A stretch of 64,000 nt of DNA from Brachycybe producta (lineage: Eukaryota; Arthropoda; Diplopoda; Playtdesmida; Andrognathidae). The stretch is from the NCBI GenBank assembly GCA_036925085.1, contig JAUPFP010000013.1, forward strand, positions 4,117,155-4,181,154, in the 5' to 3' direction. The notes beneath the pieces were generated by a model, which did no database searches, was not told where the DNA came from, and saw only the letters and a list, made by a program, of their open reading frames with translations. Shown here one piece after another: positions 1 through 11,069 of this stretch (position 1 is its first letter; the number at the start of each line of letters is the position of its first letter). Both the position numbers and the translations under genes were made by a program.

Positions 1-57
1 TATATTTGTCGGTTCGTCTTTATAACTGGAATTTCGAACTTTTTTTTGTTTTTTCAG

Positions 58-148
58 TACAAGTTTGCTGTTATTGTGATGGGAAGGGCGCAATACATCG
101 ATGATCCAGAATATATCGTAGACATTGCCAACTTTGTCCCTCACGCAG
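58..148 (+). CDS. Penultimate coding exon, unrecognised protein
   Basis: A pyrimidine tract ending in TTTTCAG precedes 30 open codons that read YKFAVIVMGRAQ, then an acidic IDDPEYIVDIANFVPHA segment. The exon can end after GCAG at 148, or after CAAG at 154, which would add two codons and has the stronger donor (AAG/gtttgt). Both donors leave phase 1, and that phase joins correctly to the exon at 1485. The upstream part of the gene is outside the window. I do not recognise the family. The evidence for a real exon is the splice signals, the matching phase and the codon quality compared with the surrounding AT-rich noise. Confidence 0.7.
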
Positions 149-347
149 GTCAAGGTTTGTCTTTTAGTTAATAGTTAAACCATAGAGTAAAATAACTGAT
201 TCTCAAAATGGTGTGTTCTACGGGCACACTAGTGTGCCGTCAGTCGCCTATATAAGCAAAATTAGGTTTTTATGCTTACTCGAGATGGTGGCCTTGCTCA
301 ACGAAAACAAGTCAGATTTCTCGAAATTTTGTCGTTATAGCAGAGGT

Positions 348-1103
348 CGAGAGAAGGTTAGAGGAGACTAGGAATGCCTTGGAATCAAAGGGGTTGAAAA
401 TAAGTAAAGCAAAAACGGAGTACATGAAATTTCAGTGGGATGGGAAAGAACAGTTGAATGAGGGGATTAGACTTGGGGACAGTTTAATGCAGCAGGTGCA
501 TGACTTCAAATATTTAGGATCTGTGCTGCAAGATGATGGGAGCTTAGACTTAGACATCACAAACCGGATAAAAGCAGGTTGGCATAGGTGGAGGCAGGCT
601 AGTGGGGTATTATGTGACAGGAAGGTACCTATAAAATTGAAGGGAAAGTTTTATAGGACAGTAGTCAGACCAGCTATGTTGTATGGGTCAGAATGTTGGG
701 CAATCAAGAAGGTGCATGAGGATAGAATGCAGGTAGCTGAGATGAGAATGCTAAGGTTTATGAGTGGGGTGACCAGAAGGGATAGGATCAGACATGATTT
801 TATTAGGGGTAGTGTAGGGGTAACAAATATAGTAGAAAAGATGCAGGAAAATAGGCTGCGGTGGTTTGGGCGTGTCCTCAGGAGTGGGAAAGATGGGCTG
901 CTGAGGCAAGCAATGAACTTAGACCTGAGAATAAAACGGGGTAGAGGAAGACCCAAGCAAACCTGGGTCGTGGTAGTAAAACGGGATATGATGGCATGTG
1001 GGGTCACTGGTGGCTTGGTGCAAAATTGGAAAGAGTGGAGAGTTAGAACCAGCAAGGCCGACCTTGCTGCTTGCGGGATAAGGTACAGGAAATGATGATG
1101 ATG
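348..1103 (+). mobile_element. 5'-truncated RTE-type LINE in the last intron of the upstream gene
   Basis: The segment keeps only the C-terminal part of a non-LTR reverse transcriptase and ends in a short ATGATGATGATG tail, as RTE-clade LINEs do. The nonamer AGCAGAGGT lies at 339-347 and again at 1104-1112, which fits a target-site duplication around a truncated insertion. The caveat is that 270-347 can also be read as degraded reverse transcriptase with frameshifts, which would move the 5' boundary upstream. The element lies in the same direction as the host gene. Confidence 0.8.
379..1095 (+). pseudogene. RTE-type reverse transcriptase, C-terminal fragment
   Basis: An open frame of 238 codons; the same frame also reads Glu-Val-Glu-Arg-Arg-Leu-Glu-Glu just upstream of its first Met. 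Landmarks of RTE-clade LINE open reading frames are visible: KISKAKTEYMKF near residue 10, FKYLGS around residue 43 followed by a DDGS turn, an RIKAGW block, VVRPAMLYGSECWA around residue 96, EMRMLRFMSGVTRRDRIR around residue 120, RLRWFGRVLR around residue 158, and a basic KRGRGRPKQTW block before the stop. The catalytic palm with the FADD box and the whole endonuclease domain are missing, so the copy cannot move on its own. The long intact frame points to a fairly young insertion. Confidence 0.85.
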
Positions 1104-1423
1104 AGCAGAGGTAGAGTGACGTTGTAACCGATGAAAAATAACATTATATAGCGGTGCTTTTTAACTTTTGACGTTATGGTTGAGTTGTCGGTATATATCC
1201 GAGGTTGACTTGTATCCATCTGAATATTTTATAACTGCCTTTTTGGTCGTCTTGAGTATGATAACCATCTTGAAAACGTATAGATAGATGTAAGAAATTA
1301 GCGACTAACATCATGATACAGAAAAGAGAACAGACCACTGCACTTTTTGATGCACAATTTAAGAGAGACTTGTATTAAAAGTGTGGCGGCAGTTCATGTT
1401 CCTTGTCGTACTTTATGGTTTAG

Positions 1424-1591
<168 letters not shown>

Positions 1592-1960
1592 AAGTTCGTA
1601 CGGAAAAGGGCCCGAGCTGTTTGGTTATGCGAGCGCGTTATAACGCATGCTTTTTTGCAGTCGTTTTTTTCTGCTATACAGTTCGGCGCCTCTTTCTCTT
1701 CTGTCTCCCGCTCGTGTTTTTCGGACCGGAGCCATTTTGCCAAGACTTGACTGAAAAACAAAAATGAAAAAAATGGAAATAATATTTAAGTGTTGTGTAA
1801 GAGGAGGAGGAGGAGTAAAATGGTGGAAGAATGCGAAGTGTGTTATGGTTTCTATATATATATAGATTGGCTTCAGGGTGGCACCCCTTTTTTTCCTTCA
1901 TAAGTTTTAGTTTACTGCAAAATAATTTAAGAAAATAAAATCAAATCGGCGCTATAAATA
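1592..1960 (+). other. Probable 3' UTR of the upstream gene
   Basis: AT-rich sequence after the stop codon with no open frame of note. It runs to the first AATAAA at 1934. The extent is inferred from that signal only. Confidence 0.45.
1934..1939 (+). promoter_or_regulatory. Candidate polyadenylation signal AATAAA
   Basis: First AATAAA downstream of the stop codon at 1591. T-rich sequence begins about 35 bases further on, a usual downstream context. Confidence 0.5.
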
Positions 1961-2250
1961 ATTCCCAACGACTTTTTTTCAATGCAAAATCTTTTTACCC
2001 AGGAGTCGTTTTCTAGAACGGATATTAAATCGGAAGGGAGGTTTTGAACGTCTTGTATGTGTTGAGAGAAATAATTTATCATTCAATTACGGAATTTTCG
2101 ATCATCTTTTTTTTTTCTTTTTGTTTGTTTGATTAGTTAATAGCCCTTAGTAAAAATTTAATAACCCTTGAACAGTGCATGAAACTTACTATCAAAAGTT
2201 GATGAGTTTAGCCCAGCTTTGACTTAAAAATCATGAAGATTGCGACTAAC

Positions 2251-2385
2251 CACCTCCAGTATTCAAGAACGTTGCTTAAAATAAAATTATGCCTAAGCAC
2301 AACTGTCTAGTAAATCTACGGAAAGCTTTAAGTTTAGCTTTGTTTGACTTTCAATTTTTCTTAAGTAACGTTTTACTATATGGCC
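2251..2385. repeat. Short inverted-repeat element, AACGTTGCTTAA family
   Basis: AACGTTGCTTAA near 2269 faces CTTAAGTAACGTT near 2360. The region around 55.27-55.40 kb carries the same words in the same inverted arrangement (AACGTTGCTTAAGG facing TTAAGCAACGTTA) and shares a CACCTCC edge. This supports a two-copy foldback family. Upstream, 2185-2215 (GATGAGTTTAG, CTTTGACTTA) matches half of the hairpins near 18.7 and 18.95 kb. Confidence 0.45.
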
Positions 2386-4439
2386 GTAAGTTTGTAAAGA
2401 CTTAATGGAAGTTCTAAAGACGGCACATTCTGTTATTCATTGGTGTGAAATTATGACCATATATTTCTATGGACATGACGTCACACTGCTAAATAAATCA
2501 ATGAGTAACGGAACGTTGCAATATTTTTTTAAATACATGATGAATTTCGGCCAGTTGTTAGGAACTTTTGTCATCACGTGTGTTGGCTGTTTTTGACACC
2601 CCCCCCCCCCCTTTCTGGCCATAATTCATGGTTATAGTTTTCTCAAAACCATTTTGTACTGTGTCAACCTTGTTTCAGATCTATGAAGTCAGTTTTGGCA
2701 CTGTTTTTTTGACTTCCTGTTTGTTAGCAGCTTTTACTAGTGCAAATAGATCATCCTGAACCATGCCTCTCTCTCTCTGTATATATCCGTCTAGTATTCG
2801 AAGTACTCGAAACGAGTTTCTCGCAAGCAACTTTCTTGTTTGCGGAGGTTCCCCCCCCCCCCCCCATCACTTTAAAATTGTGATTTTTTTATTATCTCCG
2901 AAGTGAGATTTATATATATAAAAAGAGACAGTCATAAATCATCTCTGGCTTTAAAAACTAAACCTGTGTTTTGCGCCGGTTTTTTTCTCTTTCTCTCTAT
3001 CTCTGCAAAATGTTTCTTATTGTTGGCCTAAATTTTCAGTAATGATTTTTTTTTTGTGTTCCTAAAATTTAAAATCACCGTGTTTAAAAAAAAACGTAAT
3101 CTAATTTTTCTCTTCCTCCCTCCCTGTTGTACAGTGTATATGTATGCTTGAAATTCTTGATACAAATGAGGGTTGGGTGGAAATGAATTTTAAAATTTAT
3201 CACTGTTTTGTGCCTCGATCTTGATCCTTTTACGAACAGTTATATAATTGATGTTGAAAAGATGCATTTAAAAAAATGTATGTATAGTGGCTGTTTGAAA
3301 GACAAATTGTTTTACTTGTTTTTTTTTTTTCTTCTAGTTAGTTAAACGTTGATTTTAACTAACTAGAAATATAGTGAAACAAATGTCATTGGCTGATTGT
3401 TAGGGCTCCTCTCCTGTGTCGCATTAATTTTCGATTTTTAAGTGCGTTTTCTTACTTTTTTTTTGGCAGATTTTTTCTTTGTTTTAAGATTTTTTCTGTT
3501 AAAATATTTCATTTTTAATTCATCTATTTTTTGTCTTTTCGTCGATTTTTAACTACCAGCTAAGACGGCTCCCTTTTTTTTTTTGGCTGGCTCCAAACGA
3601 AAACTTACGTTTTTTGTTCTTTTGCAAAATTTAGAAATTCAAGTGTCGGATGGTTTATTTTGTGCCACTGTGTTTGAACTGATATTGAAAATTACTAATT
3701 GCAGTTTGATTTAATATAAGACGTACTTTTTTTTTTAGATTTTTTGTGTTCTTTCTTGTTTCTAAATATGAGATGATGGCGTATAATTAATAATTGTTAA
3801 TTAAATTTGTGCTGTCAAAAAAGACTCAAATATTATGGAACGAGGTTAAAAATACTATTGAAACCAAAATAAAAACAAAAAATCAAGTATCATTTTTATT
3901 TTCCACCTTACCTTAAACTTATAATTTTCCGAAATTATGAAACCGGGAACCATTTTTTGAAAACAAATTAGTAAAATTTCGTTCAATTTTATTGATTTTT
4001 CGTTAATTTCTTTCTTTTCGTTTTGCCGTGATTATTCTTTTGTGTTCTCGTCTTATCTATATATATAAATATATTTCTTCTGAAAACAGAAACTTTTAAA
4101 ATTGGTTTTTAGACGTTTCTAAATTGTCATTGTAAATGTAAGTTTAGTACAATAAATTAAAAACGATGACAAACATGTGTTTTACTTTTAATTTATTCAA
4201 AATTATTATTTAATACTTTTTATATCGAATTTTTTTTATTAGATTTTTTGCTAACTATGAAAAATTATCTCGAGTTTAATTTTTTATTTACTTTATTATT
4301 TAATTTATAAAACATTTTTATTGTATTTTTTTTTTAAAAAAATTATATTAACAAAAGTTTCTTGTTGGATATTTTTAGATTTAATTTCGATTTAGGCTTA
4401 GAAAATATAATTTAAGACGGTTTTAAGATTGGAAACGTA
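2386..4439. other. Intergenic AT-rich sequence without a recognisable gene
   Basis: Contains poly(T) runs, poly(C) runs at about 2597 and 2850, and short dinucleotide runs. No exon-like frame with splice signals was seen on either strand. Confidence 0.6.
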
Positions 4440-5631
4440 CGGAGCCCTGTTGAGGACTTTCTTTTATCTCGTACGGACGAGATACTAAGTCGGGTTTGGA
4501 TGAAAGGATGAACATTGTAATGTAACTCTAAAACGTGAAAGAGAATGCATATATAGTATTGGAGGAACAATATGTATTTTTATATCGGTGATTAGGTGGT
4601 GTTACGTTAAATTAAGCTGATTGCAGGGGGTCTGGGGGCGCAGCGCCCCGAAATGTAAAAAAATCGCTTGATTTGATTTTAAAAAATGATTGTTTCCAAA
4701 CTTAAAAAACATTGTTAATAATTTAAAGTAATCGGATTTTTTTATATAGAAAACTTAATTAACTGCTATTACAAATTCCAAGTTTAAAAGTAATGTTAAT
4801 AATAATTCGATTATTTCGATAACGTTTTCAAGGTTATTAAAATTTAAAAAGTGATTAAAAATGTAAGAAGACGAATGGCACCACAGACGGAGGAATTATA
4901 CCTTGAAAAATTGAATTACAGTAATTTTAGCAAATGGCTTTCCAAAAATGTTAAAAATGTCCCATTTCATTGCAAAATATTCATTTATTCTTCATTAAAT
5001 AGAATATTGTACACACAAAAATAGTAATCAATTTGAATGTAAACCAATAACTAATTTTGTTTGTCGTTAAATAATTTAATTGCTAAATATTTTGCAATGA
5101 AATGGGACATTTTTAACCTTCTTGGAAAGCCATTTGCTAAAATTTTGTGTAATTAGATAACTTTTTCAAGGTAATTAGTAATTCACCACATTTCTTTTAA
5201 ACTTGGAATTAGTAATAGCAGTTAATTAAGTTTTCTATATAAAAAATCGAATTACTTTAAATTATGAATAGTTTTTAAGTTCGGAAAAAACAATCATTTT
5301 TTAAAATCAAATCAAGCGATTTTTTTTACATTTTGGAGGGCTGCGCCCCTAGACCCCCCCTGCAACAAGCTTAATTTAACCTCATCACCGATATAAAAAA
5401 AGCATAGTGTTCCTCCAATTCTATATGCATTCGGTTTCGGGTTTTAGAGTTACCCTACAATGTTCAATCTTTCATCTAGACCCGACATAGTAGCCTATCT
5501 TGTCCGGACGAATTATAGTATCTCGTCCGGACGACTCGTCCGCACGAGATATTAAGTCGTCCGGGAGAGATATTAGGTTGCCCGGACGAGATACTAACAA
5601 AAAAAAAATTGATGTCCTCAGCAAGACTCCG
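4440..5631. mobile_element. 1.2 kb foldback DNA element, CGGAGCCCTGTTGAGGAC termini
   Basis: The ends read CGGAGCCCTGTTGAGGAC and, on the other strand, CGGAGTCTTGCTGAGGAC, and both are followed inward by a TCTCGTNCGGACGAGATACTA motif. The arms stay complementary for roughly 500 bases: the GGTCTGGGGGCGCAGCGCCCC block near 4628 mirrors the GGGCTGCGCCCCTAGACCCCC block near 5338, and GGCTTTCCAAAAATGTTAAAAATG mirrors its complement near 5110. TA dinucleotides flank both ends (4438-4439 and 5632-5633). No transposase frame is present, so it is non-autonomous. Similar termini mark the 320-bp element at 63067. Confidence 0.85.
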
Positions 5632-6209
5632 TAATTTTTGTATTCTTTTAGATTTCTTATATTTCGTTATTTCAAATTTCGATAAAAGATGATTAAAAAG
5701 AAGTTTCACTAATTCTGCGACAGAAGGCGCCACCATCTACTTTGAAAATTTCTCTGCCAGAATTTCGTCATAGTCATGATATACCCGCCTTCAGGAGCAG
5801 TGACCGGGGGGGGGGGGGGGTACCTGTAGGTTACTTTTATTTTAATTGATTAACAAATCACACAATAGATATAGGGTACTTATCTATTGTGTTATGTTAC
5901 TACTGTGATAAGACTAACATTTTTGAAACAGCTAATAAGTGTTAAGAGTATATTAGTTATTGATTTAATAATTTTTTTCAATGATTTTATTCTTTTCAAT
6001 GTATTGTGGCATTTTTTTTAAGTGTAAACGCTTCTCGAACTCTTGATTATTCCGTCTTTGAGGTGCAGAATGTAGAGAATCTTACATGTGTTTCAAAAAT
6101 TAAAAGAGCATTTTCATGTTATTATCTTTCAAAATACACTTTATACAAAATAAAAAAATATCGTCTGCTTAAAGTTGTGTCAATTTTAAACCGACATAAA
6201 AAAGTTTAC

Positions 6210-6345
6210 TTTGAAAGATATCAACATGAAATTTACCCTTAAGTGATTGAGCTACCCTTCTAGTTTTTAAAAGGATTCATAGTATCTCTTAATTTTGCTT
6301 CTGAAAGGCAAAATAGTTAGGGTTTAAAAATCAGCTGTTCATAAA
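6210..6345 (+). repeat. Dispersed repeat, CTTCTAGTTTTTAAAA family, copy 1
   Basis: Ordered words shared among copies: GATATCAACATGAAA, ACCCTTAAGTGATT, GCTACCCTTCTAGTTTTTAAAA, TTGCTTCTGAAAGGCA, then AAAATCAGCTGTTCATAAACC. Further copies follow at 6450, 33420 and 44160, with partial copies elsewhere. Confidence 0.65.
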
Positions 6346-6449
6346 CCATTTTGTATTTTATTGTTGATATCAGGTTAGAAAATTGGCCCCATTTTTAAAA
6401 AAAGCAGAAGATATTTTTTTAATTTTATTTATACAAAGTTTATTTTGAA

Positions 6450-6570
6450 AGATATGAACATGAAAATACCCTTAAGTAATTATGTTACCCTTCTAGTTTT
6501 TAAAACACTTTCTAGTTGGGCTTTTTTTTTGTAATTTGTTCTTGAAAGACAGAATTATGATTTCAGCTAT
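6450..6570 (+). repeat. Dispersed repeat, CTTCTAGTTTTTAAAA family, copy 2
   Basis: Same order of words as the copy at 6210: GATATGAACATGAAAATACCC, TTACCCTTCTAGTTTTTAAAA, TTCTTGAAAGACAGAAT, TTTCAGCTATTCATAAA. The two lie in direct orientation about 240 bases apart. Confidence 0.6.
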
Positions 6571-6599
6571 TCATAAATTCATAATCATCTATCAGTAGG

Positions 6600-7294
6600 T
6601 TGATTCCAGCTCTTGTCGCTAGTCGGCGCTGATAATATATTGTGCGATTACGCCATAATGAGTGACGGGAGAGGGGGAGGGAGGATAGAGAGAGAGAGAG
6701 CGAGAGCGAGAAACCGCGCCCCAAATGAGATTGCGGTGATTCATTGTAAACTATAGAAGAAAAAAGAGAAATCCGCTCTATTTTCGCTCTCTAAATTCGC
6801 TTCGTTTTGTTTCGTGTGGTGAGAAAGTTTTTAGCAGCAGCTTGTGTGAATCACAATTGCGGCCGTGTTCGTTTCGCTTTCGGTCTTTTTAGCTTTTGCA
6901 GACGACAACGAAAGAAAACCAAGCAGCGTGAAAAAAAAGTGCTATTTTTTTTTTAACAAAAAACATCTTCTTATAATTCGTTCGCAGCTGGTTTTTTTTT
7001 AAAACTTAGAAAAAGTTTTTCGTAAAAAAAATACGAAAGTGAAACTTTTTTTTTCGTTTGGCGCCAACTGTAAAGAAGGAAGTTTTTTTAGGCGTTTTTT
7101 TTTTGGTTGATTCGCGTGTGTAAAAAAAAAAAAGTGTGGCAAACGCGTGTTTTAAAAATAAGTTTCAGTTTTGCGTGCGTTTCTTGTTTATTTACTTAAG
7201 TGTTATTTTGGTGTTCTATTTAATTTCTCTTTTAATTTTGTTTTGTTTGTGTGTAAATGTGTTATTTTGCAAAGTACCTACGGGTTATGGTTCA
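6600..7294 (+). promoter_or_regulatory. Promoter and 5' untranslated region of the IRSp53-like gene
   Basis: Base composition changes here: several CG dinucleotides (GTCGCTAGTCGGCGCTG near 6620, CGCGCCCC near 6714, GCGGCCGTG near 6860) interrupt the AT-rich surroundings, together with a GAGAGGGGGAGGGAGG purine block at 6668-6700. That suits a TATA-poor promoter. The exact start site cannot be read. A long T/A-rich leader runs from about 6790 to the ATG. Confidence 0.55.
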
Positions 7295-7354
7295 ATGACT
7301 TTAAACATGACAGACAGCGAAGAGACCGGAAAACTTGTGGAAAATATTTATAAG
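7295..7354 (+). CDS. BAIAP2: IRSp53/BAIAP2-like I-BAR protein, first coding exon
   Basis: Twenty codons, MTLNMTDSEETGKLVENIYK, end exactly at a phase-0 donor (AAG/gtatga). Two in-frame ATGs (7295 and 7307) are possible starts; the second gives the N-terminus closest to family members, which begin with a short acidic stretch before the first I-BAR helix (vertebrate pattern ...LTENVYK). The frame stays open upstream to an ATG at 7136 through a very hydrophobic stretch, which I take as leader sequence. I-BAR proteins bind PI(4,5)P2 membranes through a convex helical dimer, link Rac/Cdc42 to actin and drive protrusions such as filopodia. Joined to the exon at 17054 this gives the start of helix 1. 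Confidence 0.85.
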
Positions 7355-7679
7355 GTATGAAATTCTTACTATTTGGTTTTTTGTTTTTTGTTTTTGCACA
7401 TCTTTTGTGTGTGTGTTATTAATTTATTTATTATTAATAATGACGGATATGACCCGTGATGATTTTTAGTTTGGTAGAAAGTAAAATATATGCAAATTTA
7501 GTTGACAAATTCATTTTAATTGAAAACGCTGCTGGTTATTATTATTATTATTATGCAATCTGTTGCGCCAAAATCAGGTGTTGAGAGGCGTTTTTTTTGT
7601 TTGTTTTGCGATTGCACGGCTATTTACCGATTGACAAACCGGTCAAAAGTTCTCAAAACCAGTATTTGTTTATATAGTT

Positions 7680-8340
7680 TCGGTAAGAGTCAGTACTTGC
7701 TATATGCAGCATTGGCAAGGTCAGTACTTGATGTTTACAGTATTGGCAAGGTTAGTACTTTTGATTTACTGACTGTTAAGGTCAGTATTTTTGATTTATT
7801 TGACTTGTAAGGCCAGTACTTGCTATATGCAACATTGGTAAGATTAGTACTTGCTATTTACAGTAATGGCAAGGTAGGTATTTGCAATTTGCAGTATTGG
7901 CAAGACCAGTACTTAAGAATTACTGACTGGTAAGGACAGTACATGCCATTTACATTAATGGCAAGGCCAGTACTAAAGATTTACTGACTGGCAAGGCCAG
8001 TAATTCTAATTTACTGACTGTTCAGCCCAGTATTTATGATTATGGCACTGGTAAGGCAAAATACTTTAGATAGTAGGCCTACTTGTAAGGTTAATACTTC
8101 ATATTTACTGACTAATTAAGGTCAATACTTGTGATCTACAGTGTTAGTAATGCCTGTACTTACGATTATGACATATTTGGTAAGATGTACAACATTGGTA
8201 AGGCGAGAGTATGTGTAAATTTATTGTTTGGAGGTAAATCTAGTATTTGTGATTTTCTGAAATATGATACACGGTTTGTGTTGCTGTTTACCGCATTCAT
8301 AATTAGAAATTACACGCCATTGGTAAGGATCATTACTTGA
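7680..8340 (+). repeat. Degenerate ~31-bp tandem minisatellite
   Basis: A unit close to AAGGTCAGTACTT, then GATTTACTGACTGGT, repeats about 20 times with heavy divergence; spacing between AAGG.CAGTA starts is 30-31 bases where readable. The array starts about 330 bases after exon 1. The repeated GGTAAGG core resembles a splice donor. Confidence 0.8.
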
Positions 8341-9029
8341 CTATATTACTGGTTGGCATGTCTCCGGTATTGTTGATAATATGCTTGAATTCAGAGTTTA
8401 ACATTTACTTCTGTGAATTTGTTTTTTTGGCTCGTGGCTTTTGACCAAGAATTTACTTACTTATGACGTGTCATATTCTTATTGCATACCAGGTAGAAAA
8501 TTCTTTTGATTCCTTTGGAAAAAGTGATTCTGTGAATTGTTAATGCAAATTTTAAAAGGATCGTCATTACAAAAAAAAAAAAAAAAAAAATAGGTGTTGA
8601 AAACATGATGTCATCATTGTCATGAAGGTGATTTTTTTTAGTTTTAGGCGTGTCTGTCTGTCTGTCTTTTTAGTTTTCAACGTTGATAAATTTATTTAAC
8701 TATTTTTGTTGTTGTTTCATTGTCAAATTAAATTGAGTCCATTTTTCATCAAAAAAAAAAAAAATGGTCGGCCATTGTCCCTCACCTAATTTTCTCTCTC
8801 TCTCTCTCTCTGGTCAGTCACGACTGATTGACCAATTGACCATGTTTAACACCTTGAAACAAACGATATATTTTTAGATATAAACATTTAAAATAAATTT
8901 AGTTGAATTTTTATGTATTTAACTAATGTGTAGGTTTTTAAAATGTTTTTTTAAGTTTTAAAACTATTTTAAGAAATGGTATTAAAATTATGGGGAGAGG
9001 CGGAGAGGGAATAGTGGTGGCTCAACTTG

Positions 9030-9236
9030 ACAGGCAGTTAGAAATCGGGGAGAACATCAGTTGGCTCCGCCCTTGTTATGACGACCGGCAACTTCTAATT
9101 GGTTTGTTGTGTGGTTCGACGTTGAAAAGGGCGGAGCATCTGGACGTCAGACTACATAACCAACCAATTAGAAGTTGCCGATCGTCATAACAAGGGCGGA
9201 GCCAACTGAAGTTCTTCCCGATTTATAACTGCCTGT
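9030..9236. mobile_element. Palindromic 206-bp element, copy 1
   Basis: Near-perfect hairpin from ACAGGCAGTTAGAAATCGGG to its complement, with arms containing GGCTCCGCCCTTGTTATGACG and GGCAACTTCTAATTGGTT. The 9-bp duplication CTCAACTTG flanks it at 9021-9029 and 9237-9245. It has no coding capacity. Confidence 0.9.
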
Positions 9237-9479
9237 CTCAACTTGTGTGGTCCTTTATTTAGTGAGCTAAATTTAAATTTCTAATATTTCTGAGTGTATG
9301 TGGGACTTATATAACTCAAGTTTAAAGGAGATTAAAGTTGTCAATGATCACTTTTTTTTAAAAGCTCTCGAAGAAAAACGGCCTAGGATTTAAAATTTTA
9401 ATTTTGTATAAGTGGTCCATTGGTGGCGCAGAAATATGTGCCAAATAGAACTACATTAGCTCTATATATTGTAAATAAA

Positions 9480-9900
9480 GCGCCAAATTTAACAAATTCC
9501 AAAAAGTTTGCAATGATTCAATTTAGCGCTTGTTCAGTTTGTCATTTAATCAGGTTTTTTCTTTGGCGCTTATTCAGTTTTCTAGATTGTCGAGTCAGAT
9601 ATGTTTGAAATGATGTTGGTTCATATCAGCCTCTTATGTCTGTATTCACCTTATTGGAGTGAATTTGGCGCAGTGGCGCTTGCATATGCAGGCGTGTATT
9701 CAGTTTGGTGCTGCTTCTTTCCAATTGGCGCTTATTAAGTTTGGTGCTTGTTTCCATTTGGCGCTTATTCAAATTAATGTTTATTCAGTTTGGCGCTTCT
9801 TACAATTGATATTCGTTCAGTTTGGCATTTAATAAATTTGTTGCTTGTTCAGTTTGGCGTTTGTTCTAATTAGTCCATTTTTTTTTTCAATTTGGAGCTA
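9480..9900 (+). repeat. Degenerate repeats of TTGGCGCTTATTCAGTTTGG
   Basis: The words GGCGCTT, TTCAGTTTGGCGC and variants recur about every 25-35 bases, for example near 9525, 9565, 9670, 9725, 9760, 9800 and 9855. Divergence is high, so this is an old tandem array. Confidence 0.6.
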
Positions 9901-9957
9901 GATCAGCGCCACCATAGATCGGATTCTAAGGGGTGTCTTCTCTGGCAATCCTCCTCC

Positions 9958-10163
9958 ACAGGCAGTTATAAATCGGTCAGAACTTCAGTTGGCTCCGCCC
10001 TTGTTATGACGACTGGCAACTTCTAATTGGCGTTTTATGAAGTCTGACGTTACATGCTCCGCCCTTTTCAACGTCAGACTACATAACCAGCCAATGAGAA
10101 GTTGCCAGTCGTCATAACAAGGGCGGAGCCAACTGAAGTTCTCCCCTATTTCTAACTGTCTTT
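9958..10163. mobile_element. Palindromic 206-bp element, copy 2
   Basis: Starts ACAGGCAGTTATAAATCGG and ends with a degraded AACTGTCTTT. The duplication TCCTCCTCC occurs at 9949-9957 and 10164-10172, although the second lies in a CTC-rich run and could be chance. The central GACGTCAGACTACATAACC block matches copy 1. Confidence 0.85.
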
Positions 10164-10439
10164 TCCTCCTCCTCCTCCTCCGTTTTTTCTTTCGACGTTT
10201 CTCCCGTTTTTTTTGGTGACTTTATAGAAAAAAATGGCCCAACACTAGTGTGTAACCTCTGAGAAAAAAAAGGATTATAAATAGAATGATTAAGTAAGGA
10301 GCCAAAAAAAGATGTTAATGCTCTCTTAATTAATTATGAATGGAGATTGTTATTAAGTTGAATACAATTGTTCATTGAAGATTATAAACATTTTTAAAAA
10401 GGGATTTAATGAAATGAAATGAATAAGAAGAAAGGAAAT

Positions 10440-11060
10440 CTTTTTTTTCTTCTGAATATTTATATCTCGAATTTTTAAAACATGAGAAGAAGAAGAAGAA
10501 AAAGAAAAAAAAATCTTAAGTTTACAACAATAACGACAACAAAAAAAAGAATTGTATTTTTTATTTGGGACAGCAATTTAATGAGAGAAAGAAAACATGA
10601 AATTCGATTTTTTTTTTATTATTTTTTTTTCTGGTTCTTCTTTAACTTCCTTTTTTTTTTCTATACCCAAAATATATGTTGGTTGAATGTAGTTTAACAG
10701 GTTTCTGTGACGCTCACTTATCACATAAATCAGTTATCATTTGCCACATAGTTGGTTAGTTACCTGTTTGTGCATTATAAATACAGTATGTTTCAAAAAA
10801 GACATTTTACTTTTGATGAGTTTGTGTTTCACATGTTTCTTTAGGTTTCCCCCTCCCCCAATTGGTGCTTATGGCGATACCAATTTAAAAAAAAACCGGT
10901 AACTCATGCAAACTGGTGGAGAGACGCAAAGGAATGACGTTTTTTTTTCTGCTCAATTTCTCGTTCATCCCTATCCCACCTTATCCAATGTCCCCCCAGT
11001 ATCTTGAAATGTTGGGACAAATCTTTGAAGTGTGTCTCTTCCCCCCCCAATAATATCAAT
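10440..11060. other. Simple A- and T-rich sequence
   Basis: GAA-rich and poly(T) tracts at 10480-10660, then unremarkable intronic sequence with poly(C) runs near 10850 and 11041. No gene seen. Confidence 0.5.
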
Positions 11061-11069
11061 ATTTATGGC

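Noticed and set aside
651-1055. Minus-strand frame of 134 codons
   Set aside because: Antisense shadow of the RTE reverse transcriptase frame, which carries the recognisable motifs.
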